A stretch of DNA of 64,000 nt from Spiroplasma eriocheiris (GTDB lineage Bacteria > Bacillota_I > Bacilli_A > Mycoplasmatales > Mycoplasmataceae): NCBI RefSeq assembly GCF_001029265.1, contig NZ_CP011856.1, positions 186,001 through 250,000 on the forward strand, given 5' to 3'. A program made the translations under genes and the position numbers. Of this stretch, positions 22,045 through 33,172 are shown piece by piece (position 1 is the stretch's first letter; each line of letters begins with the position of its first letter). Below the pieces are notes generated by a model. That model had not been told where the DNA came from. It was given only the letters and a program-made list of their open reading frames with translations, and ran no database searches.

Positions 22045-22456
22045 ATATTACTTGTAAAATAATTGCTAGGATTAAACTGTAAAAAATATTAAGACTACTA
22101 ATTAGGAGGAAAAGATAACCCCGACGGTTATTAAAGTTAATATAACCACTTTTTTCATCTAATATTTTCGGATGTAGTTTCATCACCTCAAATCCGATTT
22201 CTTCTTCATAATCTGACAAAACTTCTTTTTTGGAAATCTTCTTATTCGGACGGTTGATTCCAAAGTAATTGTATAAAACAACACATAAAACAACAAAGAC
22301 AAGGATTCCAAAAAAAATGTTTGAAATAGTATCGTGGGCTAATTTAATCTTATCTTGCAGTGTTAACAAGATAATTGTTAAAATAACTTGTAATAATAAG
22401 AAAATACCATTGGCAATTCAATAAATTGTTAAGTATTTACGCATTTCTTTTTTCAT
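22043..22456 (-). CDS. Hypothetical three- to four-TM membrane protein
   Basis: 137-aa membrane protein I do not recognise, starting MKKEMRKYLTIYWIANGIFL. TM helices at about 10-36, 52-72 and 108-135; between the second and third lies a charged cytoplasmic stretch (NRPNKKISKKEVLSDYEEEIGFEVMKL). One TGA is Trp. The start is taken as the first in-frame ATG; no clear RBS lies before it, and the Met at residue 5 is an alternative. Length and layout do not match a family I can name. It is followed by the terminator shared with arcC. Confidence 0.65.
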
Positions 22457-22497
22457 AAATTAATTCTAACATATTATTATTAATTATATTAATAATC

Positions 22498-22535
22498 AAA
22501 AAAAGAATTTACACGGTCGGTAAATTCTTTTTTTG
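22498..22535. terminator. Perfect 15-bp hairpin terminator
   Basis: AAAAAAAGAATTTAC / GTAAATTCTTTTTTT with a 7-base loop, between two minus-strand membrane genes. The T run in the stem serves transcripts from either side. Confidence 0.82.
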
Positions 22536-22545
22536 GTGTAAACAT

Positions 22546-22737
22546 TTATTCACCGGGAATTAATAGTAAAATTCCTTCCACAAGACCAAAAAATCCAGCA
22601 AATAAAATTGAACAAACTCCCAACCCAACTGCTGACTCTGAGTTTCCAATTCTTCTTTTTGCTGCCAAGGTCATTGGAATTAGTCAGGCCAATGGAATTA
22701 ATAATAATCCAATGGTACAACATGATAAAATTAACAT
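22546..22737 (-). CDS. Small two-TM membrane protein, 63 aa
   Basis: Starts MLILSCCTIGLLLIPLAWLI after AAGGAG; first TM about residues 2-24, basic loop LAAKRRIGNSES, second TM about 37-60, end LIPGE. One TGA is Trp. Its small size, hairpin topology and basic loop resemble the 87-aa protein at 4399-4662. I do not recognise a named family. A promoter-like region lies at 22738-22800 and a terminator follows, so it is probably transcribed alone. Confidence 0.68.
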
Positions 22738-22860
22738 AATATATGCTCCTTGTTTCACTTATCAAACACCTCTTTCTTTTTTAAAATTATACTTTTTGAT
22801 TTTAACATAAAATAATTTTTAGATTAGTAAATTAACTTAATAAAAATTTTTAATTTTATG

Positions 22861-22891
22861 AAAAAAAATTATGTAGATTTACATAATTTTT
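22861..22891 (-). terminator. Terminator of the nitroreductase gene
   Basis: AAAAATTATGTA / TACATAATTTTT, 12-bp stem, 4-base loop, with further A on the plus strand (T run in the minus transcript). Confidence 0.82.
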
Positions 22892-22898
22892 ATCATTT

Positions 22899-23537
22899 TT
22901 ATTTAATAATTGCAAATTCTTCTTGGGGAATTCGAACGCGAGGATAACAAGTCCCGGGTTTTGTTTCATCAAAATATCCAAATACCATTCCTAAGGCAAT
23001 GTGATATTTTTGGGGATCAACAAGATTATTTTCCGCTAAGAACTGGGCGGTACTACTTTCAATTACTCCCCCCATAATTGAAGTTCCAATTTGTAAGTCA
23101 GCGGCTTGTAAACTCATGAAACTAGCAATAATATGGGCTTGTTCTTCACTATACATATCCATATTTTTTTGCCCTTTCACATATTTACTCATCCCTTCCA
23201 CGCGTTGTTTTAAAGCATCCCCTTGAAAAATTCTCCCTAAACGGCTGGTTAAAAACTCTGGGGATGCTAAATAATTGCCATTGGCAACTAAAATTAGAGC
23301 CGCAATGGGGGCTTCATTCACTCGGTTAATATTTGGTCCCATAAAACATTGCTCAGCTGCTTTTGCTTTTAATGTTTTATCTTTTAAGAAAAAAACTTTT
23401 ACGGGTTCTAAACCATTTGAAGTTGGGGCTAATCTCCCCGCCTCAATAATCATTTGAAAATCAGTAGCACTAATTTCTTTATTGGGATTATATACCCGCA
23501 CTGATTTTCGAAATTCAATTGTACTTTTTACACTCAT
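22899..23537 (-). CDS. Nitroreductase-family flavoprotein
   Basis: 212-aa member of the FMN-dependent nitroreductase family, which uses NAD(P)H to reduce nitro compounds, quinones or flavins. The N-terminal signature TIEFRKSVRVYNPNKEIS is the family's R(R)SxRxY/F phosphate-binding segment. The central GRLAPTSNGLEPVKVFFL matches the ApSxxNxQPW region, and the C-terminal ALGMVFGYFDE matches the usual GyP end. Likely a cytoplasmic homodimer. The physiological substrate is unknown; redox balance is plausible. Start at 23537 follows AGGAGGAAC. It is divergent from leuS over a 242-base region that must hold both promoters. Confidence 0.88.
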   Translation of the reverse strand: MSVKSTIEFRKSVRVYNPNKEISATDFQMIIEAGRLAPTSNGLEPVKVFFLKDKTLKAKAAEQCFMGPNINRVNEAPIAALILVANGNYLASPEFLTSRLGRIFQGDALKQRVEGMSKYVKGQKNMDMYSEEQAHIIASFMSLQAADLQIGTSIMGGVIESSTAQFLAENNLVDPQKYHIALGMVFGYFDETKPGTCYPRVRIPQEEFAIIK

Positions 23538-23725
23538 TTTACCTATGTTCCTCCTTATAACTTTTCAGTACTGTTTTTATTATAGCATTATCAAATTAAA
23601 TAAAATTTAGGAATCTTAGAATTATTAAGATATTGTAATTTGATTATTGGTGAAAGAAGCGAAAGATAAAATTAATCGGAAAAATCGGATTAAATTATTT
23701 TTCCCACCGAAATTCAAGGTTTAAA

Positions 23726-23734
23726 TGTTATAAT
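23726..23734 (+). promoter_or_regulatory. Extended -10 promoter of leuS
   Basis: TGTTATAAT, extended -10, 45 bases before the leuS start. The rest of 23538-23779 shows no T-box or other recognisable riboswitch. Confidence 0.55.
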
Positions 23735-23779
23735 CTTAAATAAGATTAGTGAAACAATGATTAGAGAGGACTAGAATTA

Positions 23780-26200
23780 ATGGAATTTTCACACAAAGCA
23801 ATTGAACAAAAATGGCAAAAATATTGAGAAGAGAATGAAGTATTCAAGACAACAAATAATAGTAGTAAAAAAGCATATATTTTAGATATGTTTCCTTATC
23901 CGTCGGGAGCGGGGCTACATGTTGGTCACCCCAAAGGTTATACGGCAACTGATATTGTTAGTCGTATGCGCCGTATGCAAGGTTATGATGTTTTACATCC
24001 AATTGGGTGGGATGCTTTTGGATTACCAGCTGAACAATATGCTATTCAAACGGGAAATGATCCCGCAATTTTTACTCTAAAAAATATTGATCATTTTCGC
24101 AGTCAACTAAAAGCATTGGGATTTTCTTATGATTATGCGAAAGAAGTTAATACTTCTGATCCAAGTTATTTTAAAACAACCCAATGAATTTTTGAACAAT
24201 TATATAAACATGATTTAGCAGAGATGCGGGAAGTTGATGTTAACTGATCAGCTGACTTAGGGACTGTCCTAGCAAATGAAGAGGTCCTTGTAATTGATGG
24301 CAAGATGGTTTCTGAACGCGGTCATTTTCCAGTGGTTAAAAAACCAATGAAACAATGAGTGTTGAAAATTACTAACTATGCTGAAAAATTATTAGCCGGT
24401 TTAGATGAACTAGATTGGCCAGATTCAGTTAAAGAATTACAACGCAATTGAATTGGAAAATCAGTGGGAGCTGAAATTAAATTTGCAGTTGAAAATCGCC
24501 CAGAAATTATTAATGTTTTCACAACAAGAATAGATACAATCTTTGGGGTTGAATATATTGTATTAGCTCCTGAGCACCCGTTAGTTGCTATTTTAACAAC
24601 TGCTGATAATAAACCAATGGTTAGTGAATTTATTAAAAATGTTAAAAATAAAACCGAGCTTGATCGCCAAGATACTAGCAAAGAAAAAAGTGGGGTCTTT
24701 CTTGGTACTTATGCGATAAATCCTGTTAATAATAAAAAGCTCCCAATTTGAATTGCAGATTATGTGCTCCCATTTTACGGGACAGGTGCTGTTATGGCGG
24801 TTCCTGGACATGATGAACGTGATTTTGCTTTTGCAGTAAAATATCATTTACCAATTAGCTATGTAATTGTCGGAGAACATCATAATAATGTTTATGTCAA
24901 GGATGGTGAACATATTAATTCGGAATTCCTTAATGGACTTGACACGAAGGCTGCTATTACGAAAGCGCTGGAAGTATTAGAAAAAGAAAATGTTGCTAGC
25001 CCAAAGGTTAGTTATAAATTACGTGATTGACTATTTTCTCGCCAACGCTACTGGGGAGAACCATTTCCTGTGACCCATTGGGAAGATGGCTCAATTAGTT
25101 TAGTGGATGAAAAAGATTTACCATTAACATTGCCAAAAGTCGACAATATTAAACCATCACAAACTGGTGAATCACCCCTAGCAAATGTTTCAGAATGGTT
25201 AACAGTTGTTGATAGCACCGGGAAAAAAGGACGTCGGGAAACTAATACGATGCCACAGTGAGCAGGGAGTTGTTGATATTATTTAGGATACCTTCTAAAA
25301 CAAGCGGATGGGACAATGTTAGACATTCAAAGCCCGGAAGCTCACGCGTTATTTAAAAAATGATTACCAGTTGATTTATATATTGGTGGTCAAGAACATG
25401 CCGTTTTACATTTATTGTATGCACGCTTTTGACATAAGTTTTTATATGATATTAAAGTAGTCCCCACTTCTGAGCCTTTTTATAAACTGGTTAACCAGGG
25501 GATGATTCTTGGTGAAGATGGTACAAAAATGAGTAAATCAAAAGGGAATATTATTAATCCGGATAATATTATTCAATCACATGGTGCTGATGCACTCCGA
25601 CTATATGAAATGTTTATGGGGCCATTAGAAGCATCACTACCATGAAGCACCAAAGGGTTAGATTCCGCTCGAAAATGATTAGATCGTGTTTATCGCTTAG
25701 CAAAAAATACTAATTTTACCTCGGTCAATGATGGAACTTCAGACTATTCTTACCATACAATGGTCAAAAAAGTTACTGAGATGTTAGAAAATTTAAACTT
25801 TAATACAGCAATTTCACAATTAATGGTTTTTATTAATGCTTGTTATAAAAATGAAGAACAAATTTACCAACCATATTGAGAAGGGTTCCTTAAATTATTA
25901 AGTTGTTTTGCTCCCCACTTAGCAGAAGAATTATGGTTTATGTTAGGACATCCACACAGTGTTAGTTTAAGTGAATGACCAGATTATGAAGAAAAATTTT
26001 TAGTTTTAGATACAATAGTAGTTGCTGCTCAAGTTAATGGAAAATTACGAGCAAAATTAGAAGTGAAAAAAGATACTGGTGAAGATGAACTACTAATCCT
26101 TGCAAAACAACACCCTAATGTTCAACCATATTTAGAAAATCGTCAGATTATTAAAGAAATTGTCGTTAAAAATAAAATTGTTAACTTGGTTGTTAAATAA
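23780..26200 (+). CDS. leuS: Leucyl-tRNA synthetase
   Basis: Class I synthetase charging tRNA-Leu, 806 aa, usual bacterial length. [20 protein letters not shown] holds the HIGH-type motif (HVGH, about residue 47); the CP1 editing domain follows with TTRIDTIFG-like and [19 protein letters not shown] segments, so editing looks intact; [16 protein letters not shown] carries KMSKS (about residue 584). An anticodon-binding domain and small C-terminal domain end the protein. Many TGA codons are Trp. RBS GAGAGGA. Followed by a terminator. Confidence 0.98.
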
Positions 26201-26228
26201 AAAATCACTTAAAAAAGTGATTTTTTTG
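26199..26228 (+). terminator. Terminator after leuS
   Basis: AAAATCACTT / AAGTGATTTT stem with a 4-base A loop and T run. Confidence 0.88.
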
Positions 26229-26304
26229 ATATTTACATAAATGTTATTTTTTAGTAAAATAAGATTACTTATTAACTAAAAGTAATAAATAAGGAGAGAT
26301 GTAA

Positions 26305-27375
26305 ATGCGCTTTATACCGTCAAGTAAAGGACCATGAGGTTTTTTTGACCCCGCGGGTAATTATATGCCAAATGCTCCCTGAGGTGAACAGTGATTTGTA
26401 AAAGGTCATAGCTATGTTTACCAGTTAATTGGGATTGCAATTTTTCTATTGCTAATTTGTTCCTTATTTATTTTTAAAAGATATTATCAAAAGACTGTCA
26501 ATTTTAAATGGTTTCGAATTTCAATTGGAATATATCAAATCGCTTCATATTTTGCTTATTATATTATGATGGCAATTTATTTGGCAACAGTGCTGCATAC
26601 CAATTGGTTAACTGGTCCGATGGATCCTTCCCAAGTCCGTAGTTTAAGTGAAATGATGCCATTACATTTATGTAGCATTCACCAAATTTTATCAGGTTTA
26701 ATTTTAATTTTCCCTTCGGCGCGTTTTTTTGAAATTTGTGCACCTTCAGCATTAATCTTACCAATCTTAGCAATTATTACCCCGGTTAATGGTTATTGAA
26801 CACCAGATAATTTCTTCTTTTATAATTATTTTATTTTACATTCATTAATTATTTTTGCTCAATATATTTCTGTTTATAAATATGGTCTAGTAGAACACCG
26901 CTACAGTGGGTTAATGTTACGTTGACAATTATTATGGATAACAATGTTTTCATTTGTGGCGGTAATTTGAGATGGTGTTTTCCAAACTAACATGTTATAT
27001 GTTGGTCCAAATGGTAGTGAAGAATGAAATAAGGGTGGTTTTAATGTCGGACCTTGAAATACTAATTATTTGGGTGGTAAATATTTATGACCATTCTCAT
27101 GAATCCCAATGTTCTTCTTGGGGTTGTCAATTATTTCATTGACACATATTATGTTGTTCTATTTTGCCCAATCATACCATTATGATCGCAAAACAAAAAC
27201 TTTTCAGGAAGTTTCAAAAGCCGAGAAAAAATTATTTAAATCAAAACATGGGTTTAAATTTATTACCCTAACTTTTAAATTTATTTTCTTACCAAATAAT
27301 AAAATTCAAGAAGCAATCCGCCAGTATGAATTTGAGCGTTATTATGTCTCAAATGTCTTAGAAACAAAGAATTAG
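26305..27375 (+). CDS. YwaF / TMEM164-like integral membrane protein
   Basis: 356-aa membrane protein with about seven TM helices. The segment SLSEMMPLHLCSIHQILS (about residues 113-130) matches the LPLHLC motif of the YwaF/TP0381 family of bacterial membrane proteins and the related eukaryotic TMEM164, in which the cysteine acts in acyl transfer. The C-terminal part has a cytoplasmic basic tail (KSKHGFKFITLTFKF). The bacterial members have no settled role; acyl transfer on lipids would be consistent but is inference from the family motif. RBS AAGGAGAG; several TGA codons are Trp. It is alone between two terminators. Confidence 0.75.
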
Positions 27376-27402
27376 CAACAATTAGCGCGACCAAAAGATG
27401 TT

Positions 27403-27434
27403 AAAAATATTAGTGAATAACTAATATTTTTTAT
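27403..27434 (+). terminator. Terminator after the YwaF-like gene
   Basis: AAAAATATTAG / CTAATATTTTT, 11-bp stem with a 7-base loop and T run. Confidence 0.85.
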
Positions 27435-27484
27435 TTTAACTTTTGTTATATAATAATCACATATAAAGACTGGGAGTTGTTAAA

Positions 27485-28276
27485 ATGTTTAAATTTTCAA
27501 TTATTGTTAATGAGTATGAAGAATCACAAGCCTTAGCGTACGAAATTAACCAACAATTAACAAGTCATGGTTTAATTGAAAATGTGATTAACCCAAATTA
27601 TGTCTTTGTGATTGGTGGGGATGGTACTTTACTAAAAGCAGTTAATGAATTTCAAGATATTATTGATGAAGTTTGTTTTGTTATTATTAAATCTGGTTCA
27701 TTAGGTTTTTATGCAAACTATACCAAAGAAACCTACCCCAAAGTAATTGCCGATATTGTCAATGATCGCTGCCATCTAAAACAATTACCATTACTAGAAG
27801 TTACTTATAATAAAAATCAGATTAACTATGCCTTAAATGAAGTTAAAGTTGTTGACCATGTTAAAACTTTGCGCACAAAAATATTTATTAACGATGAGTT
27901 ACTCGAATATTTTCGCGGTAGTGGGTTAGTTTTTGCCACAAGTACTGGTTCAACTGGTTATATGCGTGCTATTAATGGTTCAATTATTGCGACTAACAAA
28001 TATAAACTGTGACAATTGAAAGAAATTGCTCCGGTGGCAAATGTTCGTTTTATTACTATTAATGCCTCATTAATTTTAGATGATAGCCAAGTTATTGTGT
28101 TAGAAGGTGAATTAATTGACAAACGGTTAATTATTGACACTTTTGAATTTGAACTAAGTGCCAATGAATTAGAAATTAAAATTAGTGAAAAGACTTTAAA
28201 TATTGTTTATGATGAAGATAATGATTTATCAATGACAGAAAAAATGAAATCATTATTTGCGCATTGCGTAATATAA
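27485..28276 (+). CDS. nadK: NAD kinase
   Basis: Phosphorylates NAD to NADP, 263 aa, cytoplasmic. VFVIGGDGTLLKAVNEF carries the GGDGT motif (about residue 44), followed by SLGFYANY, ALNEVKVV (the NE pair) and the Gly-rich ATSTGSTGYMRAINGS. One TGA (28010) is Trp. It lies 15 bases before the EIIB-like gene, so the two are probably cotranscribed. A nicotinamidase gene at 52212-52712 suggests that NAD is fed by nicotinamide salvage. Confidence 0.96.
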
Positions 28277-28291
28277 GAAAAGAGGAAATTA

Positions 28292-28660
28292 ATGGATCCG
28301 TTAAAAATTATTTTAATTGTTGTTGCAATGATAATTATGATTTTATTTATTTTAATGATGATTTTTTGAAAAAAAATTTTTAATTATCATAAGGCATTTA
28401 CCCCCAGTACAAAAATTCCGTTTTCTGTAAATGATTTAATTAATATCTTAGGTTCAATTAATAATATTGAAGAAGTGAGAGCAACCTTAACCAGATTAAA
28501 AGTAACCGTTAAAAATTTAGATGATGTTGATTTAACATTGATAAAAACAAAGTTTAAACTAAAAAATCCGGAAATTATTAAGAATACTATTGTTTTGCCC
28601 TTTGGAAATATTAGTTTAAAAATTAAAAATATTATTGACCAGCAAAAACTAAATAATTAA
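28292..28660 (+). CDS. Membrane-anchored PTS EIIB-like domain without the cysteine
   Basis: 122-aa protein: one N-terminal TM helix (about 4-27, ILIVVAMIIMILFILMMIFW) and a soluble domain FSVNDLINILGSINNIEEV - RATLTRLKVTVKN - DDVDLTLIKTKF ... IVLPFGNISLKIKNII. This follows the PTS IIB (glucose-type) fold pattern ILxxLGGxxNIxxVxxCxTRLRVxVKD. The phosphorylated cysteine is replaced by Thr, so it cannot take phosphate from HPr/EIIA in the usual way. EIIB-like single-TM proteins are annotated in other mollicutes, where a regulatory or scaffold role is possible. Here the neighbour is nadK, not a sugar gene. RBS AGAGGAAA. Confidence 0.72.
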
Positions 28661-28664
28661 TCTT

Positions 28665-28673
28665 TGATATAAT
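28665..28673 (+). promoter_or_regulatory. Extended -10 promoter of the first cassette
   Basis: TGATATAAT, extended -10, 56 bases before the ATG at 28729. Confidence 0.5.
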
Positions 28674-28728
28674 AACAATATACTTATGAAAAAATCTATG
28701 AAGGTGTTTTACTAAGGGGGCTCATTAA

Positions 28729-29616
28729 ATGAGTAATAATCTTGGCTATATTTTTTTTACAAATGATTTAAAGCATCTTTTTTATTCTGAACAAGTTCTT
28801 TTATTATCGACCATTTGAATACTAACTTTTATTATTAGTGGAAAGTTAATCTTTTATAGTTTTAATTTAAAAAATATTAAACAACAGTATAAATTATTAC
28901 CCCGTAGTAGTGCCATTTTAGGACAGTTATTTATCTATGGGTTTTTAGCAATTAGCTTTGACTATTCACCAGCAAATACGTTACCAATTAATATCTTTAT
29001 TCTTTTAACAGGAATAACTTTTTGTGAACTAATTTTAATGCTTAGTTTGATGGTTACTAATAATAATCTATGAAAAACAATTCGAATTATTAATTTCGTA
29101 ATTTTATTATTAGGCGTTATTTACCTGTTCTTTAAATTTATTATTTTAGTCGGCGGACAATTAGACCGTCCATTAGTAACGGGACTAAACTTAATGGTGT
29201 TCTTAATCTGGGCATTTATAATTATCCAAATTATTGATTATCGTTTTCAATATTCCAAAGGATTATTAATTAAATTTTTAATCTTACCATTAGTTAAAAA
29301 TGCAAAAATGATTACTTCGTATCATCATCATAAATTTAATTTTCAGTATATTTCTTGACTTGTTTTAATTCAAATTATTAAGTTATTTGTAGTTTTTAAA
29401 ATAATTTTAAATAATCTTTACCAGTTTATTAATTTTTTAATTGCTCACTTTAATGCGCACTATCAAAAAAATGGCGAACACCATAACAAAGCTACAATAA
29501 ATTTTGAACAATGATTTTTACGCCAATTTTTATTATTAAAAAATATCTTAAATAATAAAACAATTAAAGAACAGTTTGTAATTATTAATGGTTGAAAACA
29601 GGAATTTTTAGAATAA
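28729..29616 (+). CDS. Six-TM membrane protein, cassette copy 1
   Basis: 295-aa membrane protein with no family I recognise, open only when four TGA codons are Trp. About six TM helices (near 24-45, 62-80, 88-110, 120-142, 151-170 and 205-235) and a hydrophilic C-terminal tail of about 60 residues, probably cytoplasmic. The tail ends NILNNKTIKEQF - VIINGWKQEFLE. The protein at 32153-33031 has the same TM pattern and nearly the same tail (NILNNKTIKDKF - IVINGWKQE), so the two are paralogues. Each is followed by a paralogous lipoprotein gene, which shows a duplicated two-gene cassette. A conserved tail on a variable membrane body suggests binding to a common cytoplasmic partner. RBS TAAGGGGG. 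Confidence 0.75.
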
Positions 29617-29677
29617 TTAGGTGTAGTTATTATTAACTATTTTGACAACATAATTCAAAAAGATAGGAGTCGATAAA

Positions 29678-31972
29678 ATGCGAAAATTATTAAGTGCATT
29701 AGGAGTATTAAGCTTAGCAAGTACTCCGGTAACAACAATTATTAGTTGTAAGCCAAAAGCAAATTCAACAAATAATAATGATCCTTTTGAGGATAATGAA
29801 TTAAATAACTTACCAGTCCAAATTAGAAGAATGGTTACCAATACTGATTTTATTACCAAACTGATATTATTAGGCCGCCATGAAAATTTAAATTATAATA
29901 TCAACGAAATTTTATCAATGTATATTACCCCCGTCTCAACAGCCCAATGATTACCATTTTCTTATAGTGTTACTGGTGATGGAACCCATGGTACGGTTAA
30001 AGGGAAACAGTATGCTATTGATTTAGGAAAATATATTAATGGATTTTTAGATAACATGACTAACTTACGAGCAATTGATGCTAGTTACAATGGCTATGAG
30101 GGAACCTATGCTAGTTATGTCATGGGAATGTATGGTGATGATTTTTACCGTAATTTTATTAAAAATAAAATGTTTAGTGATTTTTCTGATAAGAATGGTG
30201 ATGTTACAAAACCACTTGGTTATAATGCTGGAGCTGGTTTACAATTAAGTGATGACATTAATCGTCGGAACTTGGCTTGAGGAATTCAAGATACTGGTGC
30301 TTTAACAAACTATTTATTAAATAATGGTTTTCACGGAGGAAATCCCCAGGGAATTGGGGCATCACCTGGACCAAGTTCTGCACCAAAAGGAACTACCAAT
30401 TATGATGGTTATTTATTTTACAATAGTCATCTCTTTAATCCAGATAAAAATTCAGCAACAATTGGAGATGGTCAAAAAATTAATGCTATTTTAAAACTGC
30501 ATAATTTAAAAGTTGCCCAAGATAGTAAAAACTATGGTGTCACTTTAACTGATCTCAGCGGGAATTATGTTCTGCCAGAAAACCAACCATATTTTGGTTC
30601 TATGCAATCATTTATTACTCAGCAAGGTGGTTCATTAAATCGTGCTTCAAAAATTAACCAATACCTTTCATTAGTTAAAAACTTTACGGAGTCTGTAACT
30701 GGAGCTACTTATGGTACTACTTTAATTAGTCAAATGTTTCCGATGGTTGAAAATACCCAATCTCATGAAGGGTTCTTACTATTTGGAATGTTTGCCGCTG
30801 CTGTTGGTGAAGCCTTAAAAGAAATGGGCGATATTAATAAATATCCTCAATATAAAGATTTGGGCCTAAGTGATAGTAGTTTTCAAACAACTGTGCAAAA
30901 TTATCTTGATGCAATGAAAACAGCCGGGACAAAAATGATGGGAAGTTATAATGATAGTACAAGTTGAGTAACCCAATTATTAAGTCCATCAGTTGGAATT
31001 ACAATTCCAAAGTTTATGGATAATAATGCGGATGTTTTTGGGAAATTAAATCTTCTTATTAACCAATTAAAAACAATTTCCCAAGGTTGAAACCAAACAC
31101 AACAAGATAAATTTAGTTTAGATTTAATTGGCTATCAAGAAAATGGCACACCAAAAGGCTTTTTAGCTACTAAATTTTATAATTTAATTTCTTTAGTTCA
31201 ACCAACCTTAGATAGTTCATTCTTTAATAAAGACTTTGTAGCATCCTTGAATGTTTTAAAATTACTTTCTGGATTAGGGACAACAGCCAAAGCTCTTAGT
31301 GATAGTAAAGACCAAATTTTAGCTTTAGGAAAAAAATTTGATGTTCAACAATATGGGCAATTAAGTAATACTGACCGTATGTATATTGCTAGTCAACTTG
31401 GAAATGATAATGGTAAATATAAACCAGGATCACTTTTTAAAGTATTATCAGATTCATTTACTAATCCCCAAGCAGATGCCTATGATGCAATGGCGAAAAT
31501 CTTTTATAATTCTAATACTCCCTTTCAAACAATGGTAGGGGATCAAATGAAAGATGTCCATGATAAATTCTTAGTAAATGCCATTGCTAACGATAATTGA
31601 AATATTTCAAACGTCAAAGTTAAGGGTGACAGTAGTGCGATTGGCTCAACAATGAGTTATACAATGGACTACACTGGTTTAGGTGATCCAACAGTATCAT
31701 TATATAAAAAAGAACAACCTAAAATTGGTGATGATTTTAACCCTTATCAACAAGGATCAACTGCGAAACCATTAGTAGCCGGGGGTAATGAAGATTACAT
31801 TAAATATGATGGACTGGGGAACTTCCAAGATTATCAAAAAGTTCATCATCGCTATGAAGTAACTTGAAAAAATATTTCAGATAGTCCAGATAATCCTTAT
31901 TGAGTAATTGTTGGCATTAATAATTTTGATTTAGCGAGTGGTAAACCAGAACAATTCTATAATATATATTAA
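29678..31972 (+). CDS. Large surface lipoprotein, RHENLN family, copy 1
   Basis: 764-aa lipoprotein, intact. N-terminus MRKLLSALG ... TTIISC is a lipoprotein signal with Cys24 as the lipidated residue; the following 20 residues are a hydrophilic tether (Asn/Asp-rich). The mature part has LILLGRHENLNYNINEIL (about 67-84), a Gly/Ser/Pro-rich segment GGNPQGIGASPGPSSAPKG (about 217), LVKNFTESVTG, SLFKVLSDSFTNP (about 588) and, near the C-terminus, MSYTMDYTGLGDPT, LGNFQDYQKVHHRYEVTWKN and FDLASGKPEQFYN. The genes at 33173 and 56928 share these marks. No enzymatic motif is recognised. Placed outside the cell on the membrane; role unknown, with adhesion, nutrient capture or work with the giant permeases all possible. 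RBS ATAGGAG. Confidence 0.85.
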
Positions 31973-31989
31973 AAGATGTCTTAAATTTT

Positions 31990-32030
31990 AACTAATCTTT
32001 ATTAATTACAATAAAGATTAGTTTTTTTAT
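31990..32030 (+). terminator. Terminator after lipoprotein copy 1
   Basis: AACTAATCTTTATT / AATAAAGATTAGTT, a 14-bp stem with a 6-base loop and a T run. It ends the first cassette; the rest of 32031-32152 is AT-rich and must contain the promoter of the second. Confidence 0.9.
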
Positions 32031-32152
32031 TATCTTTAAGGAACAAAATTGTTGTAAAAAGAATTGCTATAAATAAAAAAAATATATAAAATAATAATGA
32101 AATAAGTATTTAAGCGAACAAAAACATATTGTTAAAAGTGAGGAAGTTAAAA

Positions 32153-33031
32153 ATGGATTTAATAGCGCAAAATGCTGGCATTTTTAGAATAAATAGTCTT
32201 TTTCAACATGAAAAATTAATTTTAGTTTTTGCCCTATGAATTATTGGATCGTTTATTGCTTTTAAATTAGTATCTTATGTTTTTAAAATGACTTTTTTAC
32301 AACGTTATAATAGTATTATTATTCAAATTTTTATTTTAATGATTCAGTTAATTGCCTGAGGAATTTTATCCATTAAAATTAATTTTAGTAATTTTGGAGT
32401 TTTACCAATTCGGTTTGCTTTAATTCTAGAAGGAGTGTTGTTCCTCCAATTGATTTCAAACGTAATTTCGCTGTTTGTTAATAAAAAGATTTGAAAGCTT
32501 GTTAATAATATCAATTTTATAATTTTGTATTTAGGAATTGGCTATGTATTTTTTAACTTTATCTTATTAATTAATAGTCAAATTGGTGATAATTTATATG
32601 TTTTAACTAACTTATTAATTTTAAGTCTGTGGTTTGTTGTAGTAGTAGGTGTTTCTGATTATCGCTTAAAATCTTCAAAGAAACTATTTAATAAATTTTT
32701 TATTTTACCACTATTAAACAAATTTAACCAACTAAGTTATTTTAACCATCCAAAAATTGATAGTAATTATTTAACATGAGCTATTTTAAAACACATTATT
32801 AGTATCGTTGTTGTTTTTGAACTGATTTTAAATAATTTGCATAACTTAATTATTTTCTTTTTAAATAATTTTATTAGTATGCGCGATGAAGAAAATAACT
32901 TAGAAAATAATGATAACTTAATAACAACTTTCCCTAGTCATTTCTTCTTAGTTCATAATATTTTAAACAACAAAACTATTAAAGATAAGTTTATTGTAAT
33001 TAATGGTTGAAAACAGGAATGCAATGAATAA
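32153..33031 (+). CDS. Six-TM membrane protein, cassette copy 2
   Basis: 292-aa paralogue of the protein at 28729-29616, with the same number and spacing of TM helices. The membrane body is strongly diverged but the tail is conserved (NILNNKTIKDKF ... INGWKQE). Four TGA codons are Trp. RBS GAGGAAG. It precedes lipoprotein copy 2 by 141 bases with no terminator in between, like its counterpart. I know no named family. The divergence of the body against the conserved tail suggests an old duplication with selection on the C-terminus. Confidence 0.75.
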
Positions 33032-33172
33032 CAATTAAATAATCTTTTGTATATCCTGATTGAGATATGAGGTTTATTTTATTGTGCTTATTTTTTTACT
33101 TATTTACTAATTTAAACAATTTATGATGTTTATAAAAAATTATTAAAATTTTGAAGGGAATGTATATTAATT

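Noticed and set aside
23538-23779. Possible T-box riboswitch before leuS
   Set aside because: No T-box sequence, no specifier loop and no terminator before the start; only an extended -10 promoter is supported.
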